This document shows, one piece after another, positions 7,830 through 16,649 of a DNA stretch of 64,000 nt. Location: assembly GCA_965230015.1 (NCBI GenBank), contig CBDDKF010000027.1:124001-188000 (forward strand), written 5' to 3'. The stretch's first letter is position 1, and every line of letters begins with the position of its first letter. The stretch comes from JABSQH01 sp965230015. GTDB taxonomy: Bacteria > Actinomycetota > Acidimicrobiia > Acidimicrobiales > Ilumatobacteraceae. The notes under the pieces are model-generated. The model was not told the origin of the DNA and searched no databases. It worked only from the letters and a program-made list of their open reading frames with translations. The translations under genes and the position numbers were made by a program.

Positions 7830-8752
7830 CCTTGCTCGCCCGTACCGCCGACCGCCTGCACTGGGCGGCCCGCTACCTCGAACGAGCCGAGGACTCGGCC
7901 CGCGTGTTGCGCGCCTTCGGCGAGTTGTTCGCCGACTTCCCCGCCTCGGGGCTGCGCTGGGGGTCGCTCGTCTCGGTCGCCGGCAGCGACGTGCAACTCG
8001 AACCCGTCGACGGCTCCGACGAGGGGCCCGTCGCCCACTTCCTCATCGCCGACCGCGAACATCCCAACTCGATCGCGATGTCGGTCGAGCGCAGTCGGGA
8101 GAACCTGCGCACCTGCCGTGAGGTGTTGCCGCGCGAGGCGTGGCGAGCGATCAACGATCTATCGATCTTCGTGCGCGGTGCCGCGCCAACGTCGATCGAC
8201 GCGCGCCGTCGCGAGCGGTTTCTCGACCGGGTGATCGACGACAGTCGACGTCTCGATGGTGTGCTCCAGGTGTCGATGACACGCGATGAGGCCTACGAGA
8301 TCTGGCGGGTGGGCCGGTACATCGAACGTGCCGACATGACCACTCGCGTCCTCGGCGTGCGCGCCGCCAACCTGCTCGCGCTCCCGCCCGGTGTGTCCGA
8401 CGAGTTCGGCGAGGTCCAGTGGATGGGTGTGCTGCGCTCGCTGTCGGCCTTGCAGATGTACCAACGCGCGACGCGCGGGCCGATCCATGGTCCTGCGGTC
8501 GTCCGTTTCTTGTTGTTCGACGATCGATTCCCGCGCTCGGTGGCCGGATGCCTCAGCGAGATCCGGTCGTCCGTGCTTCGCCTGCCCGCGTACAGCGAGG
8601 TGTTGGCAGCCGTGGAGACCGTCGATGCAGAGCTGCGCCGCTGTCGACCGACCGCCGACGACGGCGAAGAACTCGACGCGTCGATGGACCGCCTGCAGCT
8701 GGCGCTGGCCAATCTGGAACGCGTGATGCACGCTCAGTACGTCGAGCATTGA
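7826..8752 (+). CDS. Alpha-E domain-containing protein
   Basis: 308 residues, nearly all helical. The N-terminus LLARTADRLHWAARYLERAEDSARVL is the typical opening of the alpha-E domain (DUF403). That domain is found only beside or fused to circularly permuted ATP-grasp proteins and transglutaminase-like proteins. Its biochemical role is unknown; a partner or substrate-binding role for the ligase is the usual inference. The ATG at 7826 overlaps the upstream stop (ATGA), and its own stop shares one base with the next ATG (TGATG), which strongly implies translational coupling and fixed stoichiometry. Confidence 0.85.
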   Translation: MTLLARTADRLHWAARYLERAEDSARVLRAFGELFADFPASGLRWGSLVSVAGSDVQLEPVDGSDEGPVAHFLIADREHPNSIAMSVERSRENLRTCREVLPREAWRAINDLSIFVRGAAPTSIDARRRERFLDRVIDDSRRLDGVLQVSMTRDEAYEIWRVGRYIERADMTTRVLGVRAANLLALPPGVSDEFGEVQWMGVLRSLSALQMYQRATRGPIHGPAVVRFLLFDDRFPRSVAGCLSEIRSSVLRLPAYSEVLAAVETVDAELRRCRPTADDGEELDASMDRLQLALANLERVMHAQYVEH

Positions 8753-11091
8753 TGTCGGCAATCGCTGCACCGCACGATCAGGTGCCATCGCCGGCCCGCG
8801 AGTTGGCGGCCGCGATCGCCGCCCAGCCCGACCTTGCCGCACGCCAACTCGAGTCCGACCGGCTGCTGGCGTCCGAAGGTGCCGGCCACATCGTGCACGA
8901 CTTGCCGATCCGCGCCGACGGTCGCAGCGTGTCGCTGGAGTCGCGACCGTGGCGGCTCGATCCGATCCCGTACGTGGTCGACGGCGCGGAGTTCTCGCGC
9001 CTCACCGACCGGGTGATCGCCAGAATGGCGATGCTCGAGGCGCTCCTCGACGACCTGTACGGCGACCGCACCCTGCTGGCGCGGCGAATCGTCGACCCGC
9101 ATCGGGTGTGGTCGAGCCAGCGCTACCGCGTCGCCGCGATGGGCCAACGGCTCGGCCCGCGCTGGCTGACGTCGTATGCGGTCGACGTCGTTCGCGATCG
9201 ACGCGGCGAATGGCACGTGGTGAAGGACTTCACCGACGCGCCCGCCGGACTGGGCTACACGATGCTCGGGCGTTCGGTGATCGGCCGCGTCCAACGCGAG
9301 GCGATCGCCCATCGGCCGCCGGGCTCCAGCGTCCGATCGATTGCCACGTTCACGGATCATGTGCGCGATGCGCTCGCCGACATCGCCGGCACCGACAGCC
9401 CGCGCATCGTCGTGTTGTCGGGCGGCGTCGAGCACCGATCGTTCGTCGGACAGTCGTACGTGGCCACCGAGCTCGGTCTGAACCTTGCCGACGGTGCCGA
9501 CCTGGTGGTGCGCACCAGACGCCTGTGGTTGCGCTCGTTGTCCGGACTGGAACCCGTCGACGTGCTGTATCGCCGATTGGAAGACGACCGCCTCGATCCG
9601 ATGGAGGTCAACACCGAAGGCAGCCGCGGCATCCCCGGTGTGTTGCTCGCCGCGCGGTCCGGCGGCGTTCGGTTGGCCAACGCGCACGGCAGCGGTGTGC
9701 TCGAAGATCCCGCGTTGGCCGACATGTGGGACAACGCAGGGGAGTGGGTCGAGGCGCTGCGGCCACGTACCGCAGGCGAAGTGATCCCCGACGTCGAACC
9801 GCTCCACCGGCTCGAATCGACCGGCGACTTCGACGCCGACGTCGTGCCCGGCTTCGACGGCGCGCAGGTGCTCGACCGTCCGGTGGTAATGCGACTGCAG
9901 GTCGTGGCGGGAGATCGTGGCATCGAGGTGATGCAAGGAGGCAGTGCGCGGGTCCTCGCCACGGGCGATCGTCCGGACGTGCCGACGTCGGCCACGGCGA
10001 AGGACGTGTGGGTCGTGGGCGGATCGGTGGCCCCGCCGCGACTGGTACGCCGGCGGCCGCTCCCTCAGGTGGACCTGGTCACCTCCGTGCCGACCCGCGC
10101 TGCCGAAGCGCTGTATTGGTCGGGCCGGGCGATGGAGCGGGCGGCGCTGATCACTCGAGCGCTCGACGTGGTGCTCGATCGCACGTCCGGGGTGATCGAC
10201 GGCCCGGCTGCCGAGCCATGGGTCGGCACGTCGATCGACATGGTGGCCACGATCGCTGGAACGAACCTGTTCGACAACACCGAACGGCCGCCGCTGGTTG
10301 CTGTGGAGGAGTCGCTCACGGCACTTGCCCGTCAGCTCGGGTCGCTCCTCGCCGAAGTGACCTCGGTGCGCGAGTACTTCTCGACCACCGCCGGCCGGGT
10401 GTTTGCTCGATTGGCGACCACCCGGGCAACGCTGCAGGAGTTGCTCGAACTACGCGGCGCCAGCGACCCCTCGACCGACCCTGCCGGCATCGACGCCGAG
10501 GTGCTCGACGCAGTACTGATCGATCTCGCGTCGCTCGAAGGGTTGTGGAACGAGTCGATCGTGCGCGGACCCGCGTGGCGGTTCGGCGAGATCGGTCGGC
10601 GGGTCGAGCGGATCTTCGGTGTGATCGACGCCGTGCGTGGTGCGTTCCTCCCGCGGACCGGCGCAGCGACATGGCCCTTCGACGACATCGACGATGCCGA
10701 GCTCGCCGACTACGACCGCCGGCGTCTCGTGGAACTGGTGCTGGCGGTGAACGAGAGCCTGGTCGCCTACCGCCGGCGACATCGCAGCGACGTCGAACTG
10801 TCGCTGGCTGCGCAGCTGATCGTCGCCGACGAACGTAACCCGCGTGCGGTGACCGCTGCACTGCGCACGATCGAGCACGAGTCGACACAGCTCGGGTGGG
10901 ACGACGGCGCACGGCTGGCGCGCGACGGCATGGCCGCGGTGGCGCGCGGCGAGTACGACGACGTGGGCGGCATCGCCAGCGCGTTGGACGGCGTGTGGGG
11001 TGTGTGTGACCGCATCGCCCGGCTCGTGGTCAGCACCCATCTGGTGACGCCCGTCAACCCCCGGCGCATGGGGTGGAGAGACACTCGATGA
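8752..11091 (+). CDS. ATP-grasp-like / alpha-E fusion protein, ATP-grasp core apparently incomplete
   Basis: 779 residues. Residues 1 to about 440 align in order with the permuted ATP-grasp protein at 6354: VKDFTDAPAGLGYTMLGRSV corresponds to its DNLRVPSGVSYVLENR, and VDVLYRRLEDDRLDP to its VDVIYRRIDDLFLDP. From about residue 443 (TRAAEALYWSGRAMERA) the rest is a second alpha-E domain. Between GSGVLEDPAL and DRPVVMRLQVV only some 60 residues remain, and the VLKPA...GGYG ATP-binding segment seen in the upstream gene is absent. I therefore suspect a pseudo-ligase or scaffold. The start overlaps the upstream stop, and the stop overlaps the transglutaminase start. Confidence 0.8.
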   Translation: MSAIAAPHDQVPSPARELAAAIAAQPDLAARQLESDRLLASEGAGHIVHDLPIRADGRSVSLESRPWRLDPIPYVVDGAEFSRLTDRVIARMAMLEALLDDLYGDRTLLARRIVDPHRVWSSQRYRVAAMGQRLGPRWLTSYAVDVVRDRRGEWHVVKDFTDAPAGLGYTMLGRSVIGRVQREAIAHRPPGSSVRSIATFTDHVRDALADIAGTDSPRIVVLSGGVEHRSFVGQSYVATELGLNLADGADLVVRTRRLWLRSLSGLEPVDVLYRRLEDDRLDPMEVNTEGSRGIPGVLLAARSGGVRLANAHGSGVLEDPALADMWDNAGEWVEALRPRTAGEVIPDVEPLHRLESTGDFDADVVPGFDGAQVLDRPVVMRLQVVAGDRGIEVMQGGSARVLATGDRPDVPTSATAKDVWVVGGSVAPPRLVRRRPLPQVDLVTSVPTRAAEALYWSGRAMERAALITRALDVVLDRTSGVIDGPAAEPWVGTSIDMVATIAGTNLFDNTERPPLVAVEESLTALARQLGSLLAEVTSVREYFSTTAGRVFARLATTRATLQELLELRGASDPSTDPAGIDAEVLDAVLIDLASLEGLWNESIVRGPAWRFGEIGRRVERIFGVIDAVRGAFLPRTGAATWPFDDIDDAELADYDRRRLVELVLAVNESLVAYRRRHRSDVELSLAAQLIVADERNPRAVTAALRTIEHESTQLGWDDGARLARDGMAAVARGEYDDVGGIASALDGVWGVCDRIARLVVSTHLVTPVNPRRMGWRDTR

Positions 11092-11990
11092 GCACGCCTG
11101 CGGAAGTGGGGCGCCGCTACCAGGTGTTTCATCGCACCGAGTATCGATATGGCGCCGAGATGGTGGACGGTTACAGCGTTGCCCACCTGTTGCCGCGGGG
11201 GACACCGGCCCAAGACGTGCGCGCCAGCTCGGTGACCAGCGAGCCCAACGGCGACGAGATCGACGAGACACTCGACGCGTTCGGCAATCGTGTGCTGCAG
11301 ATCGGCGTACACCAGCCGCACGAGCGGCTGGCGGTGATCGGCCAGAGCGAGGTCGCTGTTCGCCGCCAAGAGTTTCCCCGGCGCGACGTTGCCTGGGAGC
11401 GGGTGGTGGCACAGATCGATGCGATGCGCGGCGCGCTGGTGCACGACGTGATGCCGTTCACCGCATCGTCGAGGTTCGTCACCGTCGACGAGCATCGCCA
11501 ATTGTTGTCGGGACTGGCGTTTGCCTCGTTCACGCCGAATCGATCGATCGTCGAGGCGTGCGCTGCGTTGTCGACCGCGATCTTCGAGGGGTTCGTGTTC
11601 GATCCTTCATTCACCGAGGTGAGCACGCCGCTCGACGATGTGATCGCCAGCGGACGTGGGGTGTGCCAGGACTTTGCCCATCTGGCCGTGGGAGCCGTGC
11701 GCTCGCTCGGTCTTGCGGCGCGCTACGTGAGCGGGTACATCGAGACCGATCCGCCGCCGGGTGAGCCGAAGGTGTTCGGTGCCGATGCATCGCATGCGTG
11801 GTGTTCGGTGTGGATTCCCGATCACGGATGGCTCGACATCGACCCGACGAACGGGATCATCGCTCCGGATCGGCACGTGACCGTCGGGTGGGGGCGCGAC
11901 TATGCCGATGTGGCCCCGGTACGCGGCGTGGTGATCGGACCGTCGTCGACCCAGGAGCTCGCCGTCTCCGTCGACGTTCGTCGACTCTGA
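11088..11990 (+). CDS. Transglutaminase-like cysteine peptidase family protein
   Basis: 300 residues. An N-terminal beta domain (YQVFHRTEYRYG...) of the kind called bacterial transglutaminase-like N-terminal precedes a papain-like transglutaminase core. The catalytic triad is visible: Cys near 192 in GVCQDFAH, His near 235 in DASHAWCSVW, Asp near 250 in LDIDPTNG. Such proteins are predicted peptidases or amidases and accompany ATP-grasp/alpha-E genes in many bacteria. The gene closes the four-gene operon (ATGA overlap at 11088). Inference: it cleaves or trims what the ATP-grasp enzyme joins. There is no signal peptide, so it probably acts in the cytoplasm. Confidence 0.85.
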   Translation: MSTPAEVGRRYQVFHRTEYRYGAEMVDGYSVAHLLPRGTPAQDVRASSVTSEPNGDEIDETLDAFGNRVLQIGVHQPHERLAVIGQSEVAVRRQEFPRRDVAWERVVAQIDAMRGALVHDVMPFTASSRFVTVDEHRQLLSGLAFASFTPNRSIVEACAALSTAIFEGFVFDPSFTEVSTPLDDVIASGRGVCQDFAHLAVGAVRSLGLAARYVSGYIETDPPPGEPKVFGADASHAWCSVWIPDHGWLDIDPTNGIIAPDRHVTVGWGRDYADVAPVRGVVIGPSSTQELAVSVDVRRL

Positions 11991-12005
11991 CGTCCATCGA
12001 CACGT

Positions 12006-13292
12006 GTGACCAATCAACACGACGGAATCGCCAGCGATCCGGCAGCATGGTCGGCCGTGAGCGACGGCGCCCCACCGCAACGACTGATCACGGCGCCGTT
12101 CGTGATCGTCACCGCCGCTGCGTCGCTGTTCTTCGTGTACATCGGGATGCTAATCCCGCTGGTCCCACTATTCATCGAAGGCCCGCTCGGCGGCGGCGAG
12201 TTCGGTATCGGATTGACGGTGGCGGTGTTCGCCATCTCGGCGATCGCCGTTCGACCGTGGATCGGCCAGTTCGCCGATCGATTCGGACGCCGCAAGTTGA
12301 TCATGATCGGCGCGGTCGTCGCCGCGGTGGGCGGCGGGCTCTCCGGTCAGGTCGAGGTGTTGCCGTTGCTGTTGTTCCTCCGGGGGCTCACCGGCGTTGG
12401 CGAGGCCGCGGTGTTCGTCGGTGCGGCGACGTTGATCGCCGACCTCTCGCCGCCAGAACGGCGCGCCGAATCGGCCAGCTACTTCTCGGTCGCCGTGTTC
12501 GGCGGGATCGGGATCGGGCCGGTTCTTGGCGAGTGGGTGCTCGGCGACGACCAGTTCGGGCGAGCGTTTGCGATCGCTGCGCTGTTCTCGGTGGGCGCGG
12601 GGATCGTGGCGTCGCTGCTTCCTCGACGCGTCCCGCGGACCGAACCCTCCGCAACGCCCCGACGCGGGTTGGCCCGATGGCTCCATCCGGCGGCCGTGTG
12701 GTCGGGAATCGTCCTGGCGTGCGGTGTGGTGGCATTCACCTCGTTCACGGCATTCCTTCCCGACTACGCCCGAACCGTGGGCATGAGCGGTGCGGGTGCA
12801 TTGTTTGCGACGTACTCGGCGGTGACGCTGTTGGTCCGCGTGTTCGGCGCCCGCTTGCCCGAACGGATCGGACCTCGGCGGATGGTCACGATCGGACTCG
12901 GCTGCTTGATCACGGGGATGTTGTTGCTGGCGCTCGTGCCGCGAGTCCCCGCATTGTGGGTCGCCGCCGTAGTCATGGGACTCGGCATCGCCTTCAACTA
13001 TCCGTCGCTGCTAGCGCTCACCGTCAACCGAGTCAGCGAGGACGAGCGCGCCGCGGCGGTGAGCTCGTTCACCATGTTCTTCGAGATTGGCTCGGTCGCC
13101 GGTGGACTGTTCGTTGGGGCACTGGCCCAGGTCATCGGCAAGCAGTACTCCTTTCTTGCCGGGGCCGCCAGTGCGATCATCGGTTTGTGGGTGTTGCGCA
13201 CGCACGTGGTGCCATTGCGTTCGAGCACGGACGCGTCGTCGAGTTCGGCACCGAGCGTCGACCCCGTGGCGCGCCCGGTTGCCGGCGACTGA
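12006..13292 (+). CDS. Major facilitator superfamily transporter
   Basis: 428 residues with about 12 hydrophobic segments. The A-like motif between TM2 and TM3 reads GQFADRFGRRKLIMIGA. A polar linker near the middle (RRVPRTEPSATPRRG) separates the two six-helix halves. It resembles drug/metabolite MFS exporters (YfcJ/arabinose-efflux type), but the substrate is not predictable. GTG 12006 is 15 nt after the transglutaminase stop; GTG 12057 is an alternative start nearer the first membrane helix. It could be read through from the ATP-grasp operon, in which case it might export that operon's product, but that is speculative. Confidence 0.85.
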   Translation: MTNQHDGIASDPAAWSAVSDGAPPQRLITAPFVIVTAAASLFFVYIGMLIPLVPLFIEGPLGGGEFGIGLTVAVFAISAIAVRPWIGQFADRFGRRKLIMIGAVVAAVGGGLSGQVEVLPLLLFLRGLTGVGEAAVFVGAATLIADLSPPERRAESASYFSVAVFGGIGIGPVLGEWVLGDDQFGRAFAIAALFSVGAGIVASLLPRRVPRTEPSATPRRGLARWLHPAAVWSGIVLACGVVAFTSFTAFLPDYARTVGMSGAGALFATYSAVTLLVRVFGARLPERIGPRRMVTIGLGCLITGMLLLALVPRVPALWVAAVVMGLGIAFNYPSLLALTVNRVSEDERAAAVSSFTMFFEIGSVAGGLFVGALAQVIGKQYSFLAGAASAIIGLWVLRTHVVPLRSSTDASSSSAPSVDPVARPVAGD

Positions 13293-13343
13293 GCGCCCCG
13301 TCGCTGCGTCCGATTTCCGCTCGTTTCTGTCGGGCCTGTCCGG

Positions 13344-13349
13344 CAGGAT
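13344..13349 (+). promoter_or_regulatory. Possible -10 (CAGGAT), leaderless type
   Basis: CAGGAT ends 6 nt before ATG 13356 of the Ada-AlkA gene. It is a weaker hexamer than the TANNNT sites elsewhere. Confidence 0.35.
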
Positions 13350-13355
13350 GACGTC

Positions 13356-14849
13356 ATGGCCCTCGACCCGGAACGTTGCTACGCAGCGGTGCAGAGCCGT
13401 GACCGCCGGTTCGACGGTCGGTTCGTCACGGCGGTCCGCACGACCGGGATCTATTGCCGCCCGAGCTGCCCAGCGATCACGCCCAAGCGCAGCAACGTCG
13501 AGTTTCATCTGACCGCTGCGGCAGCTCAACAACGCGGCTTTCGTGCGTGCAAGCGATGTGCGCCGGACGCCACGCCCGGATCGCCCGAGTGGAACACCCG
13601 CCAGGACGTGGTCGGCCGGGCGATGCGGCTGATCGCCGACGGCGAAGTCGATCGCGTGGGCGTGTCCGGCCTGGCCCGCCACGTCGGCTACAGCGAGCGT
13701 CACCTGACGCGGTTGTTCACCGACGAGCTCGGAGCTGGACCGTTGGCGGTCGCCCGCGCCCATCGCGCGCACACGGCGCGGATCCTCGTGCAAACGACCG
13801 ATCTGTCGTTCACCGATGTGGCCTTTGCAGCGGGCTTCGGCAGCGTGCGCCAGTTCAACGACACGGTGCGCGAGGTGTATGCCAGCACACCGCGCGAGCT
13901 TCGTCGTGCTGCGCCGTCGCACGCCGATCTCACGTCGACTGGCGCGGTGCGACTGCGCTTGCCAACGCGGACGCCCCACGCGATCGAAGCGTCGCTGGAA
14001 TTCATCGCCGCACGTGTGATTCCGGGGCTCGAGTCGTGGGATGGAACGACGTACAAGCGCAGTCTCCGACTTCCGGGCGGGCATGCGGTGGTCGCCCTGC
14101 GCGCCGGGGAGTCCGACGACTACGTCGACGCGCTGTTGACGCTCGAATCGTGGAGTGACCTGCCTGCGGCGGTCGAGCGGATCAGGAGGTTGCTCGATCT
14201 CGATGCCGACCCGACCGCGGTCGACGCCCACCTCGCTGCCGATCCACTCCTGGCACCGTGGGTCGTGGCGACGCCCGGTCGACGCGCGGTGGGCAGTGTC
14301 GATCCGTTCGAAACTGCCGTCCGGGCGATCATCGGCCAACAGATCTCCGTCGCCGGAGCGCGCACGGTGGCCGGTGCGCTCGTGACCCATGCCGGCGAGC
14401 CATTGCGCGTCGCCGACGACGAACTCGACGTGGTGTTCCCTTCGCCGGCCGCCCTGGCGGCGCACGCCGATGAGCCCGCCGGGTTCGCCATGCCCGCATC
14501 GCGACGCACGACGATCGGCCGGCTCGCGGCGGCGCTCGACATAGGCGATGTTGCGCTCGACGTCGGGGCGTCCCCGGCCACGGTGCGCCGGCAGTTGCTC
14601 GGACTGCGCGGCATCGGCCCGTGGACCGCCGATTACGTGATCATGCGTGGGCTGGGGAATCCCGACGTGTTACTCGATTCGGATCTCATCGTTCGTCGCA
14701 TGCTGGAGACACTTGACGCATGCCCCGCTCGCTGGTCGCCGTGGTCGTCGTACGCCGTGCACCACGTGTGGGCCCACCACGTCCAATCAACTGACCGTCT
14801 CGCCCAGAGTCTCGATCAGAGACTCGACCAGAATGGAGTGCGTTCATGA
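13356..14849 (+). CDS. Ada sensor domain - AraC HTH - AlkA DNA-3-methyladenine glycosylase fusion
   Basis: 497 residues in three parts. Residues 1-75 are the N-Ada methyl-phosphotriester domain with Zn ligands Cys34, Cys38, Cys65 and Cys68 (CRPSC and CKRC). Residues about 85-190 are two AraC-type helix-turn-helices (VSGLARHVGYSERHLTRLF; FTDVAFAAGFGSVRQFNDTVREV). The remainder is AlkA with an HhH-GPD motif LLGLRGIGPWTADYVIMRGLG followed by the catalytic Asp region NPDVLLDSDL. It should sense alkylated phosphates, activate transcription and excise alkylated bases in one chain. It overlaps ogt by 4 nt, forming an adaptive-response operon. The architecture is known in Actinomycetota. Confidence 0.92.
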   Translation: MALDPERCYAAVQSRDRRFDGRFVTAVRTTGIYCRPSCPAITPKRSNVEFHLTAAAAQQRGFRACKRCAPDATPGSPEWNTRQDVVGRAMRLIADGEVDRVGVSGLARHVGYSERHLTRLFTDELGAGPLAVARAHRAHTARILVQTTDLSFTDVAFAAGFGSVRQFNDTVREVYASTPRELRRAAPSHADLTSTGAVRLRLPTRTPHAIEASLEFIAARVIPGLESWDGTTYKRSLRLPGGHAVVALRAGESDDYVDALLTLESWSDLPAAVERIRRLLDLDADPTAVDAHLAADPLLAPWVVATPGRRAVGSVDPFETAVRAIIGQQISVAGARTVAGALVTHAGEPLRVADDELDVVFPSPAALAAHADEPAGFAMPASRRTTIGRLAAALDIGDVALDVGASPATVRRQLLGLRGIGPWTADYVIMRGLGNPDVLLDSDLIVRRMLETLDACPARWSPWSSYAVHHVWAHHVQSTDRLAQSLDQRLDQNGVRS

Positions 14850-15388
14850 CCTCATCCACGAACACGACACCGTTGGCCGCCGCACGGATCGACTCTCCGG
14901 TTGGGGAGCTGACCATCGTGGCGTCCGACGATGGACTCGTCGCCATCCTGTGGGACGGCGACGAGCTGCAGCGGTGCGGACTGCGCGCCGACGATCTGAC
15001 GAACGGCGACGACATGATCAGCGCCGAATCGCACGAACTGATCGGCCGAGCCCGAGAGCAGCTGCGCGAGTACTTCGCTGGCGAACGCACCGAGTTCGAC
15101 CTGCCGCTCGATGCGCGAGGTACCGAGTTCCAACGCGCAGCCTGGGCCGCGCTGCGGACGATTCCGTTCGGGGCCACCGCCACCTATGGCGGACAGGCGC
15201 GTGCGATGGGCGACGTCAACAAGGCCCGCGCCGTCGGCGCGGCGAACGGCAAGAACCCGCTGTCGATCGTGGTGCCCTGCCACCGAGTCGTCGGTGCTGA
15301 CGGTTCGCTGACCGGATTTGCTGGCGGGGTCGACACCAAAGCCTGGTTGCTCGACCACGAGCAGGCGGTGCTCCGTCGCGACAGCTGA
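14846..15388 (+). CDS. ogt: Methylated-DNA--protein-cysteine methyltransferase
   Basis: 180 residues with the invariant PCHRVVGADGSLTGFAGG motif; the acceptor Cys is near residue 145. Upstream, GTEFQRAAWAALRTIPFGATATYG is the DNA-binding winged-helix segment. It transfers O6-methyl from guanine to its own cysteine in a suicide reaction. The start overlaps the stop of the Ada-AlkA gene (ATGA), so both are made from one message, joining direct reversal with base excision. Confidence 0.93.
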   Translation: MTSSTNTTPLAAARIDSPVGELTIVASDDGLVAILWDGDELQRCGLRADDLTNGDDMISAESHELIGRAREQLREYFAGERTEFDLPLDARGTEFQRAAWAALRTIPFGATATYGGQARAMGDVNKARAVGAANGKNPLSIVVPCHRVVGADGSLTGFAGGVDTKAWLLDHEQAVLRRDS

Positions 15389-15452
15389 GATCGAAGCGGT
15401 GAGGGAAGCGGCTCACAGGGGGCCGGTTCGCTCACCGGTGGGTGGGTTCCGC

Positions 15453-16046
15453 TCAGCGTTTGCGGCGATCGGCCTGCGACTGGGCGCGCCGGGCTCGCTC
15501 GGCTTCCTTTTTCGCCTTGCGCGCCTCGGCTCGCTTGGCGCGTAGGTCGGCTTGCTCCTCTGCGCTGCGCTTGCTCGTATCGATGAGCGGAGCGAGCTGC
15601 GCCTCTTCCACCTTCGGTAACTGCACCGTCTCGTCGGACTTGAGCAGATCGCGGATGATGGCCGAGGCCGGCGCTTCGCCAGCAACGGTCGATGCGAGCA
15701 TGATGCGCGTTGCCGCCACGCCGTGGCGCTCGACGATCCCGGGGAGTACCTCGCGTAGCTGGTCGCTCGACGGATTGTCGGCGTGATCGCCGAGTTGCTC
15801 GATGCAGTCGGCCAGGCAGGCGTCGGTCACCACGGCGGCGATCGCTTCCATGCCACCGTCGATTCGTCCGGTGCGGACGCCTTCGCGCACCCCTTCGACG
15901 GTGACCTCGTCGACCAGCGAGGCCAGGCCGTCGCGGTGGTCGTCGTCGAGCGCATCGAGCAGCGCCGACAGTTCGTCGTCGGTCGCCGCCTTGAACGACC
16001 GGTCGAGCAGGCCGAGTGCCTGCATCCGGTTCTTCATCTGATTCAC
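15453..16046 (-). CDS. Uncharacterised protein with basic helical C-terminus
   Basis: 197 residues, no family recognised. The first 135 residues are soluble and acidic (DELSALLDALDDDHRDGLASLVDEV). The last 45 are a highly charged Lys/Arg/Glu/Ala helix (AKRAEARKAKKEAERARRAQ), which could be a coiled coil or nucleic-acid-binding tail. No signal peptide or membrane helix is present. GTG 16046 is chosen because TAGCGT on this strand ends 8 nt upstream; ATG 16037 is the alternative. It diverges from the F420/PPOX gene, with the two -10 elements overlapping. Confidence 0.6.
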   Translation of the reverse strand: MNQMKNRMQALGLLDRSFKAATDDELSALLDALDDDHRDGLASLVDEVTVEGVREGVRTGRIDGGMEAIAAVVTDACLADCIEQLGDHADNPSSDQLREVLPGIVERHGVAATRIMLASTVAGEAPASAIIRDLLKSDETVQLPKVEEAQLAPLIDTSKRSAEEQADLRAKRAEARKAKKEAERARRAQSQADRRKR

Positions 16047-16054
16047 GCCCGGCG

Positions 16055-16064
16055 ACGCTACCGT
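16055..16064. promoter_or_regulatory. Overlapping divergent -10 elements
   Basis: On the minus strand TAGCGT (16055-16060) lies 8 nt from GTG 16046. On the plus strand TACCGT (16059-16064) lies 6 nt from ATG 16071. The two hexamers share two bases, so polymerase should bind in only one direction at a time. Confidence 0.5.
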
Positions 16065-16070
16065 TGCGCG

Positions 16071-16484
16071 ATGCCTGAGACCCCTGCAGACCTGGTCGCC
16101 ACCGTCGCCGCAGAGAAGTACGTGTCGCTCACCACCTTCACCAAGGCAGGTGCGCCGAAGCCGACACCGGTCTGGATCGCGGACCTCGGCGACGGCACCG
16201 TTGGGTTCACCACCGACGGAGGTTCGTGGAAGGCCAAGCGCATCAGCACAACGCCGAACGTCACGCTGCGGCCGTGCGACATGCGCGGCAACGTGGCCGA
16301 CGACGCCCCCACGTGGGAGGCGACCGCAGTGGTCGACGCCGCTCGGTTCGACGAGGTGCGCGCCAAGATTCAAGCGAAGTACGGGCTGTTCGCCCGCTTC
16401 ATCGCTGCGCAACAGACGGTGAAGAAGTGGTTCGGCCGTGGCACCGGGGCCGAAGCTGCCGTGGTGATCACGCTGTCCGAATAA
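16071..16484 (+). CDS. PPOX-class F420-dependent oxidoreductase-like protein
   Basis: 137 residues of the split-barrel flavin/F420-binding fold. The N-terminal EKYVSLTTFTKAGAPKPTPVWIA and the KAKRISTTPNVTLRPCD segment are typical of the actinobacterial FDOR-B group that uses F420 or related deazaflavins. The substrate is unknown. Its leaderless promoter overlaps that of the divergent unknown gene. The start ATG 16071 gives the family's usual N-terminus. Confidence 0.8.
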   Translation: MPETPADLVATVAAEKYVSLTTFTKAGAPKPTPVWIADLGDGTVGFTTDGGSWKAKRISTTPNVTLRPCDMRGNVADDAPTWEATAVVDAARFDEVRAKIQAKYGLFARFIAAQQTVKKWFGRGTGAEAAVVITLSE

Positions 16485-16585
16485 CTGCGCCGGCCGAGAG
16501 AGTTGCGCCGGGAGCATCGGCGTACACGAGCACGCTTCAGGCGAGCTCGTTCGGGGGGTGACCTGGGAACTCCGCTGCACTAGAG

Positions 16586-16599
16586 TGCAAGCGCTTACA
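16586..16599 (+). promoter_or_regulatory. LacI-family operator upstream of the ABC ATPase gene
   Basis: TGCAAGCGCTTACA, a near-perfect palindrome with the AAGCGCTT core. It starts on the last base of a TAGAGT -10 candidate (16581-16586). Two matching sites precede the binding-protein gene and the lacI gene, so the same local regulator very probably controls this ATPase. Confidence 0.75.
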
Positions 16600-16649
16600 T
16601 GCGCACCGGCTCACCGCCGTTGCGTTCGGGGGAACGAACAGGAGCACTC

